Positions 1-8,702 of a DNA stretch of 64,000 bases are shown in pieces. The notes under the pieces are model-generated. The model searched no databases and was not told the origin of the DNA. It was given only the letters and a program-made list of their open reading frames with translations. Made by a program: the position numbers and the translations under genes. How positions within the stretch are numbered: the first letter of the stretch is position 1; every line of letters begins with the position of its first letter. Origin of the DNA: Phragmitibacter flavus (lineage in GTDB: Bacteria > Verrucomicrobiota > Verrucomicrobiia > Verrucomicrobiales > Verrucomicrobiaceae); assembly GCF_005780165.1 (NCBI RefSeq), contig NZ_VAUV01000005.1, forward strand, positions 1 to 64,000, in the 5' to 3' direction.

Positions 1-122
1 GGTTGGTTCATATGATGAACGCCCCACACCTGTGGTTGGAAGAACTAAGCGAGCGCAGACCCCGCCGACCGCGCCAGTTGGCAAGAGTCAAGCGATGCAT
101 GGCGCGTTAGGTATATGCTTAT

Positions 123-143
123 GGGCTGCAAGCCTGTGTCACG
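123..143. repeat. Degenerate copy of a palindromic intergenic repeat
   Basis: The core GGCTGCAAGCC followed by TGTGTCAC matches the right half of the palindromes at 21425-21443 and 39944-39962 (CACAGGCTNGAAGCCTGTG then TTAC). The left arm has decayed. It overlaps the stop codon of the minus-strand FmdB-like gene, just as the other two copies sit at the 3' ends of minus-strand genes. Confidence 0.45.
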
Positions 144-663
144 CCAAGTAGTCGCGGAGTTCGTAGAGTTTGGCGTCGCGTTTGGGGGCGCGGAAGCCGG
201 CGCGGAGGCGTTTGACGGTCTGGGTGAGGAAGTCGCCGCCTTCGGTTCCGTCTTCGCCGCCGAGGTCCCCGAACTGCTCCTCGAGCTTTTCCGGGTCTTC
301 GCCCGCTTCGAGTCGGCGGATGATTTCGCGCATTTCGGCGGGGGCTTTGTCGCCCATCAGGTCGGTCATTTTGCGCATGAAGTGGCCGAGTTGTCGCGGG
401 TCAGGATTGTTCTCGTCCATGCCAGACATGTCGCGTTCCATGTCGGCCATGAGGGCTTCCATTTTGGCGTCGTCCATGTTGGCAAAAGGGTCGTTGTCAT
501 CTTCCTTGGCACCGCGCAGGAAAGCGAAGCGGGAGACACGTCGTTCCATGCGGAATTTTTCGTTCTCGGGGCAGCGCGGGGTTTTGTCGCCGTGGCCGAG
601 GGTGCGGGCGAGGAACTGGTAGACGGTGTGGTTGTCGGGACAGTAGAATTCGTAGATGGGCAT
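139..663 (-). CDS. FmdB-like zinc ribbon protein
   Basis: This 174-residue protein opens with MPIYEFYCPDNH, the usual start of the FmdB/CxxC regulatory protein family, with a second cysteine in RCPEN about 20 residues later. The family normally has two CxxC pairs; only one Cys of each knuckle is visible here, so metal binding may be degenerate. The rest is acidic and helical, with a Met/Asp-rich stretch around residues 60-85 and no membrane segment or signal peptide, so it is probably cytoplasmic. Its stop codon lies inside a palindromic repeat copy. It is divergent from the DUF4178 gene, with about 145 bp between them. The molecular role of the family is not established; the family match is moderately sure. 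Confidence 0.7.
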   Translation of the reverse strand: MPIYEFYCPDNHTVYQFLARTLGHGDKTPRCPENEKFRMERRVSRFAFLRGAKEDDNDPFANMDDAKMEALMADMERDMSGMDENNPDPRQLGHFMRKMTDLMGDKAPAEMREIIRRLEAGEDPEKLEEQFGDLGGEDGTEGGDFLTQTVKRLRAGFRAPKRDAKLYELRDYLA

Positions 664-808
664 GGAGGCGTGGGGATGAAAAATGAGTGGGTGGGTGTCA
701 CTGTTTGCGGTTGCGGGGGGATGTCAACTGCTGGAGAGGATGACTATCCACCGATGAAGATCGCAAACCTCGTTGATGTTTTTTGTCAGCGCGTTAGCAT
801 GGCAGCGA

Positions 809-2728
809 ATGCGTCAGTTTGACTGTCCTCAATGTGGTGCGCCGGTGGTGTTTCAAAGCGCCACGGCGGAGGCGTCGGTGTGTTCTTTTTGCCAGACTGT
901 GGTGGTGCGGAAGGATGTGAATGTGGAGGCGATTGGCAGCATGGCGGTGTTGCCGCCGGATGTGTCGCCTTTGCAGGTGGGAGCGCGCGGGAGGTTGGGA
1001 GAGTGGGGTTTTATGTTGTTGGGAAGGGTGCGGGTGGCGTGGAAGGGCGGCAGCTGGAATGAATGGTTTGCTGAGTTTTCCGACGGGGGTCGCGGCTGGG
1101 TGGCGGAGTCGCAGGGTTTTTTTATGGTGCTGCGTGAGGAGAAGGTGGTGGGTGGGGTGAAAGGCGGAACGAAGCTGAAGGTGGGGGAGAGTGTGGGGGT
1201 GAATGATTTGGTGGTGAAGGTGGTGGACTCGAAGGAAGTGGAGTGTGTTGGCGGTGAGGGGGAGTTGCCGGTGGCGGTGGTGACGGGGGAGAGGTGGGTG
1301 GCGACGGATGTGGAGGCGGGCAAGGGAGTGGTGGGGACTTTGGAGAAGACGGCGGAGGGGTGGAGATTTTTTAAAGGGAAGGTGGCGACGTTTGAGGAGC
1401 TGGGATGGCAGGGATTGAAGGAGATGCCGGGTTGGAATGGGGTGCCTTTGGTGACGGAGCGTGGATTGACGGAGGGGTTCAACTGTCCGAATTGTGGCGG
1501 GGTGGTGGGGCTGCGGGCGGCGGGGGGGAGCATGGCGGGGTCGTGTTCCCATTGTGGCAGTGTGCTGGATGCGACGTTGCCGAAGGTGGAGTTGTTGCAG
1601 AAGGGTGGGAAGAAACGGAAGGTGAAGGCGACGTTGCCACTGGGCACGCGAGGGGTTTGGAAGGGGGTGGAATGGCAGGTGATTGGGTTCATGCAGCGCA
1701 AGGACAAGTGGGCCCCGTGGCTGGAGTATTTGTTGTTCAATCCGTTCAAGGGCTATTTGTGGCTGACGGAATACAAGGGGCATTGGGCGGTGGTGGAGCG
1801 GGTTTTGGAGGCGCCTGGAGTGGCGGTGAGCGGGGTCCGGCCTTGGATCATGCATGAGGGGCGCGAGTATAAGCAGTATGCGAAAGCGGCGTGTGAGGTG
1901 ACTTATGTGGAGGGGGAGTTTTACTGGCTGGTGGAGGTGGGGGAGAAGGCGGTGGTGACGGATTTCATCGCGCCGCCGTTTGTGTTGTCGTCGGAAACTT
2001 ATGTGGAGTTGAACGAGGTCACGTGGTCGGCGGGGGAGTATGCGACGTCGAGGCAGTTGAGCGAGGGGTTCAAGGTGCCGTTGAAGGATTTTCCGACGAC
2101 GCAGGGGTTGGGGATGTTGCAGCCAAGCGGGTATGGGGAGAAGTGGAACACGCTGAAGTCGGTGGTGAAGTGGGTGGCGCTGATCTGGCTGGGTTTGCAG
2201 ATTTTTACCGGGGGATCGTGTTCGGGCAAAAAGGAGTATGAGGGGGAGTTTGAGTATGCAACGCCAGCGGTGAAACAGGCCATGGGGATGGCGCCCGATT
2301 CGGTGGCGGTGACGCCGCCGTTTGAGGTGACGAAGCAGGGTGGGGTGGAGGTGGAGGTGCGGGCACCGGTGAACAACAACTGGCTGGGATTGGATGTGGA
2401 ACTGATCAATGCCACCACGGGCGAGCGCAGGCCCGGGGAGGTGACGGTGGAGTATTACCAGGGGGTGGACAGTGATGGACGATGGGAGGAGGGGTCGAGA
2501 CAGGCGACGGCGACAATTCCCGGGGTGGAGCCGGGGACTTACACGCTGGCTTTGGATGCGGCAGCGGATGCGGCGGTTGGGCAGATGACGTATGATTTGG
2601 TGGTGACGAGCGGGCACAAGTATTTTTCGAACTTTGTGCTGGGGTTGCTGGCGCTGTTGGTGTATCCGATTTTTGTTGGATGGCGTCACTGGAGTTTTGA
2701 ATCACGACGCTGGAGCAATGCGGATTAA
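809..2728 (+). CDS. DUF4178 protein with two zinc ribbons
   Basis: I start the protein at the ATG at 809 because the zinc ribbon then begins at once (MRQFDCPQCGAPV), as in DUF4178 relatives; an in-frame start at 773 would add 12 residues. A first CPQCG...CSFC ribbon is followed by a beta-rich DUF4178-like domain. A second ribbon (CPNCGG...CSHCG near residue 235) is followed by a second DUF4178-like domain. A membrane helix lies near residue 460 and another, LLALLVYPIFVGWRHW, at the C terminus, with a beta-sandwich stretch between them. It is the first gene of a same-strand run with a small membrane peptide, DUF350, spermidine synthase and SpeD. DUF4178 proteins are known to be encoded next to DUF350 and aminopropyltransferase genes; their biochemical role is unknown. 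Confidence 0.85.
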   Translation: MRQFDCPQCGAPVVFQSATAEASVCSFCQTVVVRKDVNVEAIGSMAVLPPDVSPLQVGARGRLGEWGFMLLGRVRVAWKGGSWNEWFAEFSDGGRGWVAESQGFFMVLREEKVVGGVKGGTKLKVGESVGVNDLVVKVVDSKEVECVGGEGELPVAVVTGERWVATDVEAGKGVVGTLEKTAEGWRFFKGKVATFEELGWQGLKEMPGWNGVPLVTERGLTEGFNCPNCGGVVGLRAAGGSMAGSCSHCGSVLDATLPKVELLQKGGKKRKVKATLPLGTRGVWKGVEWQVIGFMQRKDKWAPWLEYLLFNPFKGYLWLTEYKGHWAVVERVLEAPGVAVSGVRPWIMHEGREYKQYAKAACEVTYVEGEFYWLVEVGEKAVVTDFIAPPFVLSSETYVELNEVTWSAGEYATSRQLSEGFKVPLKDFPTTQGLGMLQPSGYGEKWNTLKSVVKWVALIWLGLQIFTGGSCSGKKEYEGEFEYATPAVKQAMGMAPDSVAVTPPFEVTKQGGVEVEVRAPVNNNWLGLDVELINATTGERRPGEVTVEYYQGVDSDGRWEEGSRQATATIPGVEPGTYTLALDAAADAAVGQMTYDLVVTSGHKYFSNFVLGLLALLVYPIFVGWRHWSFESRRWSNAD

Positions 2729-2761
2729 TTTTTTTGAGTGTTTAGGAGATCGACGAAGAAG

Positions 2762-2917
2762 ATGATGAGTTTTTTGAAGCATCCCATCTACACGGCACTG
2801 GCTGCGGGGCTGGGTGTCTGGCTGGTGTCATCCAACATGCGCGGGAGCAGTCTCTGGCACACGGCGGGGCCTCCGGCATGGATCTCGGCGGCGCGGTCAA
2901 CTTTTAGTCACAAGTAA
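2762..2917 (+). CDS. Small membrane protein of the polyamine cluster
   Basis: A 51-codon frame starts ATGATGAGT at 2762, with AGGAGA about 12 bases upstream at 2745-2750, and ends TAA at 2915-2917. The peptide begins MMSFLKHPIYTALAAG, has one hydrophobic segment (about residues 9-24) and a polar tail. It fills the gap between the DUF4178 gene and the DUF350 gene on the same strand, which supports it as a real operon member. I do not recognise a family. Its role is unknown; a small accessory subunit of the DUF350/DUF4178 membrane complex is a guess from position. Confidence 0.55.
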   Translation: MMSFLKHPIYTALAAGLGVWLVSSNMRGSSLWHTAGPPAWISAARSTFSHK

Positions 2918-2958
2918 ATAAGCAAACAATACAAACTATAACCTGGGAACTTGTTGTT

Positions 2959-3174
2959 ATGGATATCATCAATTGGACGGATTTTGTAAACTCGCTGATT
3001 TATTCTTGCTTGGGGGTGGTGGTGTTTGCGGTGTGTTTTGCGTTGGTGGACTGGCTGACGCCGCATGATCTGGTGAAGGAGATTGTCGAACACAAAAACA
3101 TGGCGCTGGCCATTGTGGTCGGGGCGGTGGCTCTGGGGATCAGCATCATTGTTGCAGCGGCGGTGCATGGGTGA
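2959..3174 (+). CDS. DUF350 (YjfL-type) inner-membrane protein
   Basis: The 71-residue protein has two hydrophobic segments (about residues 10-30 and 48-68) joined by a short polar loop containing WLTPHDLVKEIVEHKNMALA. The pattern of an acidic helix, then a polar N, then a Gly/Ala-rich helix is typical of DUF350 (UPF0719). Larger relatives have two such units; this is a single-unit version. It lies between the small membrane peptide and the membrane-fused spermidine synthase, with about 40 bp on each side. In E. coli the DUF350 protein YjfL is encoded near a PspA paralogue, so an envelope-stress link is possible; that is inference, and no PspA gene is in this window. Confidence 0.8.
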   Translation: MDIINWTDFVNSLIYSCLGVVVFAVCFALVDWLTPHDLVKEIVEHKNMALAIVVGAVALGISIIVAAAVHG

Positions 3175-3214
3175 GGCGAGCGTGGGTGGATTCGGGGGGA
3201 CGGGTTGATTTGTG

Positions 3215-4777
3215 ATGTCCAGAGATTCGGGTTTGTCGTCGGCTGAGGCCGCGCCGTATGAGGCGCGGACGGTTTGGATTTTGCTGGCGTCGGTGTTTCT
3301 GATTGCCACCTGCGGGCTGATTTATGAGCTGATTGCGGGGACGCTGGCGAGTTATCTGTTGGGGGATTCGGTGACGCAGTTTTCAACCGTGATCGGGGTG
3401 TATCTTTTTGCGATGGGGGTGGGTTCGTGGTTGTCGAAGTATGTGACGCAGAAGCTGGCTCTGGTGTTTGTGCAGGTGGAGATCATGATCGGCCTGGTGG
3501 GAGGGTGTTCGGCGGCGTTGTTGTTCATGATGTTTGAGAGCGTGACGACGTTCCGGGTGCTGTTGTATTCGCTGGTGATGATGACGGGGATTTTGGCGGG
3601 GTTGGAGATTCCGTTGCTGCTGCGGTTGCTGAAGGACAGGATTGAGTTCAAGGATTTGGTGGCGCGGGTTTTGTCGCTGGATTATGTGGGAGCGTTGCTG
3701 GCGTCGCTGTTGTTTCCATTGCTGCTGGTGCCGCATTTGGGATTGATGAGGTCGAGTTTTCTGTTTGGGTTTTTGAATGCGCTGGTGGGCCTGGGGGCGC
3801 TGATGTTGTTGAGGCGGGAGATTGCCTGGTGGAAGGGATTGCTGGTGGAGGCGGTGGTGGTGCTGGGCATTTTGTTGTCGGGTTTTGTGTATGCGGAGCG
3901 GTTGATGGAGTGGTCGGAGGAACGGTGGTATGCGGGCGAGAAGGTGATTTTTTCGAAGCCGAGCGCTTACCAACGGATGGTGCTGACACGGAGTCAGGAT
4001 GATCTGAGATTGTATCTGAACGGGAATTTGCAGTTCAGTTCGCGGGATGAGTATCGGTATCATGAATCGCTGGTGCATCCGGCGATGGTGCGGATGCCGG
4101 AGCGGGGGTTGCATGTGCTGATTCTTGGAGGTGGGGATGGGCTGGCGTTGCGTGAGGTGCTCAAGCATGAGCGGGTGGAAAAGGTGACCCTGGTGGATCT
4201 TGATCCGGCGATGACGGAGTTGTTTTCGACGCATCCGTTGCTGACGAGTTTGAACAAGGGGGCGATGAAGTCGGGGAAGGTGACGGTGAAGAATGCGGAT
4301 GCGTTTACGTGGGTGGACGAGGCGACGGAGAAGTATGATGGGGCGATCATTGATTTTCCTGATCCGAGTTCGTTTTCGTTGGGCAAGTTGTATACGGAGA
4401 CGTTTTATCGGAGGTTGGCGAAGGTGCTGACACCGGATGCGGTGGTGGCGGTGCAGACGACTTCGCCGATGTTTGCACGTCGCAGTTTCTGGTGCGTGGA
4501 CGGGACGATGCGGGCGTGTGGGTTTGAGACACTGCCGTATCATGCTTACGTGCCGTCGTTTGGAGAATGGGGGTTCATTCTGGCGTCGAAGGGGCAGAGA
4601 CGTGAGGTCTCGCCATTGCCATTGCCGGAGGGATTGAAGTTTTTGACGGAGGAGGGCTTTGGATTGATGAAACATTTTCCGCCGGACATGGCGCGGGTGG
4701 AGACGGAGGTGAACAAACTGAACAATCAGGTGTTGGTGCGGATGTTTGAGGGGGAGTGGGGAAGGTATGCGAACTGA
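3215..4777 (+). CDS. speE: Membrane-fused spermidine synthase (aminopropyltransferase)
   Basis: I use the ATG at 3215; a GTG lies one codon earlier. The first ~215 residues are about seven hydrophobic segments, after which comes a soluble aminopropyltransferase domain. Visible family motifs are the cofactor loop ILGGGDG near residue 310, the acidic VDLDPA, then NADAF and DFPDP. The reaction would be transfer of aminopropyl from decarboxylated AdoMet to putrescine or a related amine. At 520 residues it is about twice the length of soluble SpeE and matches the long membrane-anchored class usually found with DUF350 and DUF4178. SpeD, which makes the donor, is encoded two genes downstream. The true acceptor is not known; polyamine work at the membrane is an inference. 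Confidence 0.88.
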   Translation: MSRDSGLSSAEAAPYEARTVWILLASVFLIATCGLIYELIAGTLASYLLGDSVTQFSTVIGVYLFAMGVGSWLSKYVTQKLALVFVQVEIMIGLVGGCSAALLFMMFESVTTFRVLLYSLVMMTGILAGLEIPLLLRLLKDRIEFKDLVARVLSLDYVGALLASLLFPLLLVPHLGLMRSSFLFGFLNALVGLGALMLLRREIAWWKGLLVEAVVVLGILLSGFVYAERLMEWSEERWYAGEKVIFSKPSAYQRMVLTRSQDDLRLYLNGNLQFSSRDEYRYHESLVHPAMVRMPERGLHVLILGGGDGLALREVLKHERVEKVTLVDLDPAMTELFSTHPLLTSLNKGAMKSGKVTVKNADAFTWVDEATEKYDGAIIDFPDPSSFSLGKLYTETFYRRLAKVLTPDAVVAVQTTSPMFARRSFWCVDGTMRACGFETLPYHAYVPSFGEWGFILASKGQRREVSPLPLPEGLKFLTEEGFGLMKHFPPDMARVETEVNKLNNQVLVRMFEGEWGRYAN

Positions 4778-4794
4778 GTGAAAGGGGGATGACG

Positions 4795-6345
4795 ATGATG
4801 CGGCGGCGACGATTTATCCAAGGGACGGCGGGGGCGCTTTGTCTGACGGGCTGTGAGGCGCGGAAGGGGATTCGTGGGGAGATCGTGGGTCAATCGCATG
4901 CGTTGGGGCATCGGTTGCGGGACGGTCTGGCATTGGGGTCGGCGGCGCGCAAGGTGGGGACGGAGGTGGTGGTGGTGGGAGCGGGAATTTCGGGGTTGGT
5001 GGCGGCGTTGCGATTGCAGCAGGCGGGGGTGGAGCGGATTACCTTGCTGGACATGGAGGCGGAGGTGGGTGGGAATGCGCGGAGTGGGGTGAATGGGATC
5101 AGCAAGTATCCGTGGGGCGCGCATTATGTGCCAGTGCCGGGGGCGGACGCGCATGAGGTGGGGCGTTTGTTTGAGGAGTTGGGGGTGATCACGGGAAGGG
5201 ATGCGGCGGGCAGGGCGGTGTTTGATGATCGGTATGTGTGTGGTGATCCGGTGGAGAGGTTGCTGGTGAACGGGGTTTGGCAGGAGGGGTTGGTGCCGAC
5301 TTTGGGAGCATCGAAGGGTGAGTTGGAGGAGATGGAGCGGTTTCTTGCGAGGATGGAGGAGTTGAAGGGGATGCGCGGTGTTGATGGGAAACGGGTTTTT
5401 GAGATTCCGGTGGATGAGAGTTCGATGGATGGGAACTGGCGGGAGTTGGATTTGATGACGATGGAGGCTTGGATGACGAGGGAGGGTTTTGTGGGGGAGC
5501 GGGTGCGATGGTTGGTGGATTATGCGTGTCGGGATGATTATGGGGCGTCGAGTGCGCAGGTTTCTGCGTGGGCGGGGCTGCATTATTTTGCGTCGCGGGA
5601 GAGCGACGAGGTGCTGACCTGGGCGGAAGGCAATGGCTGGTTGGTGGCGAGGTTGATGGAGAAGATGAAGGGGGTGACCTTTGAGCGCGCGCTGGTGCAA
5701 AGGATCTGGGAGGAGGGCGATCGGGTGATGGCGGAAGGGCTGAAGCCGGATTCGGGTGAGGTGGTGAGGTGGGAGGCGAAGGCGGCGGTGTGTGCGTTGC
5801 CGAGGTTTGTGGCGCAGCGGGTGGTGGCAGGGCTGGGGGTGGCGAAGGGCTTGGTTTATTCGCCCTGGGTGGTGGCGAATTTGAGTTGGAATGCGACGCC
5901 TCCGCCGGCTTGGGACAATGTGCTTTATCAAGGCAATTCGCTGGGGTATGTGGTGGCGACGCATCAGGCGTTGAATCAACCTTTTCCCCAGAATTCGGTG
6001 CTGACGTGGTATCAAACAAGAGATCAACTGGAGCCGGCGCTGGCGCGTCAGAAGATGCTCTCGCGATCATGGGAGAGCTGGCGCGATGAGGTGTTGGATG
6101 ACTTGCGGGTGGCGCATCCAGATGTGGAGGACCGGGTGACGCGGCTGGATGTGATGTTGTGGGGGCATGGAATGATCCGGCCGGTGCCGGGGTTCATCAC
6201 GGGAAGGGAGCGGTCGGAGATGGCGTTGTCGTTGGGACGGGTGGCGTTTGCGCACACGGACATGAGCGGGATCTCAATTTTTGAGGAGGCTTGTGAACGA
6301 GGAGCGCAGGCGGCGAGGCAGGTGATGGGATGGATGAAAGGATGA
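4795..6345 (+). CDS. Tat-exported FAD-dependent amine-oxidase-like protein
   Basis: The start at 4795 (or 4798) is chosen because the purine run AAAGGGGG at 4781-4788 is then correctly spaced. The N terminus has twin arginines (RRRRFIQGT), a hydrophobic stretch and LTGC, so a Tat signal with a possible lipobox is visible. A dinucleotide-binding motif GAGISGLVAAL follows at about residue 50, then a GGNARSG flavin motif, as in the amine oxidase/protoporphyrinogen oxidase fold. It lies between speE and speD, with only 17 bp to the spermidine synthase and 13 bp to speD, so it is almost certainly co-transcribed. A polyamine or a polyamine-modified product is a reasonable substrate guess from context; sequence alone does not give it. 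Confidence 0.8.
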   Translation: MMRRRRFIQGTAGALCLTGCEARKGIRGEIVGQSHALGHRLRDGLALGSAARKVGTEVVVVGAGISGLVAALRLQQAGVERITLLDMEAEVGGNARSGVNGISKYPWGAHYVPVPGADAHEVGRLFEELGVITGRDAAGRAVFDDRYVCGDPVERLLVNGVWQEGLVPTLGASKGELEEMERFLARMEELKGMRGVDGKRVFEIPVDESSMDGNWRELDLMTMEAWMTREGFVGERVRWLVDYACRDDYGASSAQVSAWAGLHYFASRESDEVLTWAEGNGWLVARLMEKMKGVTFERALVQRIWEEGDRVMAEGLKPDSGEVVRWEAKAAVCALPRFVAQRVVAGLGVAKGLVYSPWVVANLSWNATPPPAWDNVLYQGNSLGYVVATHQALNQPFPQNSVLTWYQTRDQLEPALARQKMLSRSWESWRDEVLDDLRVAHPDVEDRVTRLDVMLWGHGMIRPVPGFITGRERSEMALSLGRVAFAHTDMSGISIFEEACERGAQAARQVMGWMKG

Positions 6346-6358
6346 GGGTTTTTTTATT

Positions 6359-6706
6359 ATGATTTTCGGGACGCATTTGTTGATGGAGCTGCATGGTTGT
6401 CCGGCGGATCGGCTGGTCGATGTGGAGTGGGTGCGGAGGTTAATGCTGGAGGCGGTGCGCGTGGCGGGGGGGACTTATGTGACGGATGTTTTTCATCACT
6501 TTGCGCCGTTGGGGGTGAGCGGGGTGATCGTGATCGCGGAGAGTCACGCGACGGTTCACACCTGGCCGGAGCATGGGTATGCGGCGGTGGATGTGTTTAC
6601 CTGTGGGGCGGCATTTCAGCATGACGTTTTTGTGGAGATGATGAGGGCGGGGCTGGTTGCGGATCGGGTGCAGACGAGAGTGTTGTCGCGGGGGGATGAG
6701 GGATGA
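6359..6706 (+). CDS. speD: S-adenosylmethionine decarboxylase proenzyme
   Basis: The 115-residue protein has the full prokaryotic SpeD pattern. The self-cleavage pair is Glu61-Ser62 inside IAESHATVHTWPE; cleavage would turn Ser62 into the pyruvoyl group. His67 and Cys82 (FTCG) match the conserved processing and catalytic residues. The length fits the short bacterial form. It supplies decarboxylated AdoMet to the spermidine synthase encoded at 3215. The gene overlaps the following gluQRS by the four bases ATGA, so the two are translationally coupled although functionally unrelated. Confidence 0.93.
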   Translation: MIFGTHLLMELHGCPADRLVDVEWVRRLMLEAVRVAGGTYVTDVFHHFAPLGVSGVIVIAESHATVHTWPEHGYAAVDVFTCGAAFQHDVFVEMMRAGLVADRVQTRVLSRGDEG

Positions 6707-7539
6707 GCTGGGTGACGAGATTTGCGCCGTCGCCGACGGGTCCATTGCACTTGGGACATGCGTTTGCGGCGTTGTTTGCGCGGGAGAAGGCGGAGGGTGG
6801 GAGGTTTTTGTTAAGGCTGGAGGACATTGATTTGGGGCGGTCGAGGAAGGAGTATGAGGACGGGATTCTTGAAGATTTGAAGTGGTTGGGATTGGAGTGG
6901 GAACTGCCGGTGAGGCGGCAGAGCGAGCATTTTGAGGAGTATCGTGGAGCGCTGGGGAGGTTGGGGGAGATGGGGTTGTTGTATCCGTGCTTTTGCACGC
7001 GGAAGGAAATTCAACTGGAAGTGGCGAGGTCGGGTCAGGCACCCCATGGGCCCGAGGGACCGTTGTATCCGGGGATTTGCCGGAGGCTGCGATCGGATGA
7101 GGTGGCAGAGCGGATGGCGTTGGGTCGGGATTACGCGTTGCGTTTGGACGTGGAAAAGGTAATGAAGCAGGTGGGGGAGGATTTGGTTTGGACGGATGTG
7201 GAGAAGGGAAGTCAGCGGGCGGATGCAAGGGGATTGGGAGATGTGGTGCTGGCGCGCAAGGAGACGCCGACGAGTTATCATCTGGCGGTGGTGGTGGATG
7301 ATGCGGCGCAGGGGATCACGCGGGTGACCAGAGGTGAGGATTTGTTGTTTGCGACGCCACTGCACCGGGTTTTGCAGGAATTGCTGGGGTTGCCCGTGCC
7401 GGAATGGTGGCATCATCGGCTCATTTCCGATGAAAATGGGCGACGATTAGCAAAAAGAGACAACTCAAAGACCTTGCAAGCGTTACGTGATGGGGGATGT
7501 TGTGCGTTGAAAGTGAGTGAGTTACTAGGTATTTCATAG
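6703..7539 (+). CDS. gluQRS: Glutamyl-queuosine tRNA(Asp) synthetase
   Basis: This is a class I glutamyl-tRNA synthetase paralogue lacking the anticodon-binding domain (278 residues). The HIGH-type motif is PTGPLHLGHA near residue 10 and the KMSKS-type motif is RRLAKRD near residue 252. Cys residues in YPCFCTRKE and YPGICRRL fit the zinc-binding insertion of GluQRS. The enzyme activates glutamate and attaches it to queuosine at position 34 of tRNA(Asp). It starts inside the speD stop codon (ATGA) and ends the upstream operon, with a 116-bp gap after it. Confidence 0.93.
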   Translation: MSWVTRFAPSPTGPLHLGHAFAALFAREKAEGGRFLLRLEDIDLGRSRKEYEDGILEDLKWLGLEWELPVRRQSEHFEEYRGALGRLGEMGLLYPCFCTRKEIQLEVARSGQAPHGPEGPLYPGICRRLRSDEVAERMALGRDYALRLDVEKVMKQVGEDLVWTDVEKGSQRADARGLGDVVLARKETPTSYHLAVVVDDAAQGITRVTRGEDLLFATPLHRVLQELLGLPVPEWWHHRLISDENGRRLAKRDNSKTLQALRDGGCCALKVSELLGIS

Positions 7540-7655
7540 GTAATTGAACCGCACTCGCAATTAAATTGTCGGTAGTAGCGACTTTTGAATGGCAAAAGTT
7601 CCCAAAACTGTTTCATTCAGCCGCTCGCACCACCCGGAAAATATACTAAAGCAAA

Positions 7656-8702
7656 ATGCCGATGACCAAATCAGACAATAAAGCGCTGGCACCCTTCAAA
7701 TGGGTCTGGAAACAATTAAGAACGACCGCAATTCAGCTCGTGAATTCGGATTATTATCCCCAAGGACAAAAGGCTTTGGTTGAAGCCGAGGACAAGATTG
7801 ACATCAAACGTTCCCTGTCATTTGTTTTTCTTCATGTGGGCTGCATTGGCCTGATTTGGGTGGGCTGGAGCTGGACGGCGGTGATTGCTGCGGTGCTCCT
7901 TTATGTGGTGAGGATGTTTGCGATCACAGCATTTTATCATCGTTATTTTTCGCACAAGTCGTTCAAGACTTCGCGCTTCATGCAATTCATGATGGCGGTG
8001 TTGGGCAACTCCGCCATGCAGCGGGGGCCTCTTTGGTGGGCAGCGGTGCATCGTCACCATCACATCCATTCGGATCATGAGGAAGACAAACATTCACCCG
8101 TGCAGCATGGTTTTTGGTGGGCGCACATTGGCTGGCTGACGAGCGACCGCAATTTTCCGACTGACTACACCCGCGTGCGCGATTTATCGAAGTTCAAGGA
8201 GTTGATGTTCTTGAATCGTTGTGATCAGGCGGTGCCGATTTTGTATGGCATTGTCCTCTGGCTGGTGGGCTGGGGATTGCAGGTTTGGTTCCCGGGCTTG
8301 GGAGTGACGGGCGGACAGATGTTCGTGTGGGGATTCTTTGTGAGCACGGTGTTTTTGCTGCATGGCACCTTGTTCATCAACTCGCTGGCCCATGTGTTTG
8401 GCAAACGTCGCTTTCAGACCGATGACGACAGCCGCAACAGCCTTTTGCTGGCATTGATCACTCTCGGCGAAGGCTGGCACAACAACCACCACCGTTATTC
8501 TCACTCAGCGCGGCAGGGTTTTTACTGGTGGGAGATCGACATTTCCTATTACACGCTCAAGATGATGTCGTGGATGGGATTGATCTGGGATCTGAAGCGA
8601 GTCCCTTATGCAGTGTATGCGGAAGCGGCAGGTCGTGGCAAGGCGGCGGATGCGGCTGAGGACGAGGCGATCTACACGGCTGGCATGCGCGAAAGTGCAT
8701 GA
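7656..8702 (+). CDS. Acyl-CoA/acyl-lipid delta-9-type desaturase
   Basis: The three histidine boxes of membrane fatty acid desaturases are present: HRYFSH (residues 95-100), HRHHH (132-136) and HNNHH near residue 278. Hydrophobic segments lie at about 53-90 and 190-235. The spacing matches stearoyl-CoA-type delta-9 desaturases, which insert a cis double bond with a di-iron centre in the inner membrane. A TATACT -10-like hexamer at 7642-7647 lies only 9 bp before the ATG, so the message could be nearly leaderless; no good -35 is seen. The stop codon overlaps the start of the aldo/keto reductase gene. Confidence 0.9.
   Translation: MPMTKSDNKALAPFKWVWKQLRTTAIQLVNSDYYPQGQKALVEAEDKIDIKRSLSFVFLHVGCIGLIWVGWSWTAVIAAVLLYVVRMFAITAFYHRYFSHKSFKTSRFMQFMMAVLGNSAMQRGPLWWAAVHRHHHIHSDHEEDKHSPVQHGFWWAHIGWLTSDRNFPTDYTRVRDLSKFKELMFLNRCDQAVPILYGIVLWLVGWGLQVWFPGLGVTGGQMFVWGFFVSTVFLLHGTLFINSLAHVFGKRRFQTDDDSRNSLLLALITLGEGWHNNHHRYSHSARQGFYWWEIDISYYTLKMMSWMGLIWDLKRVPYAVYAEAAGRGKAADAAEDEAIYTAGMRESA

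Noticed and set aside
794-2689. A long minus-strand open frame opposite the DUF4178 gene
   Set aside because: The product is His/Arg/Pro/Leu-rich low-complexity sequence, as expected for the complement of a G-rich gene, and the plus strand encodes two intact zinc ribbons.
3383-4675. A 430-codon minus-strand frame opposite the spermidine synthase gene
   Set aside because: It is rich in His, Arg and Gln with no recognisable fold, and the plus strand has all aminopropyltransferase motifs.
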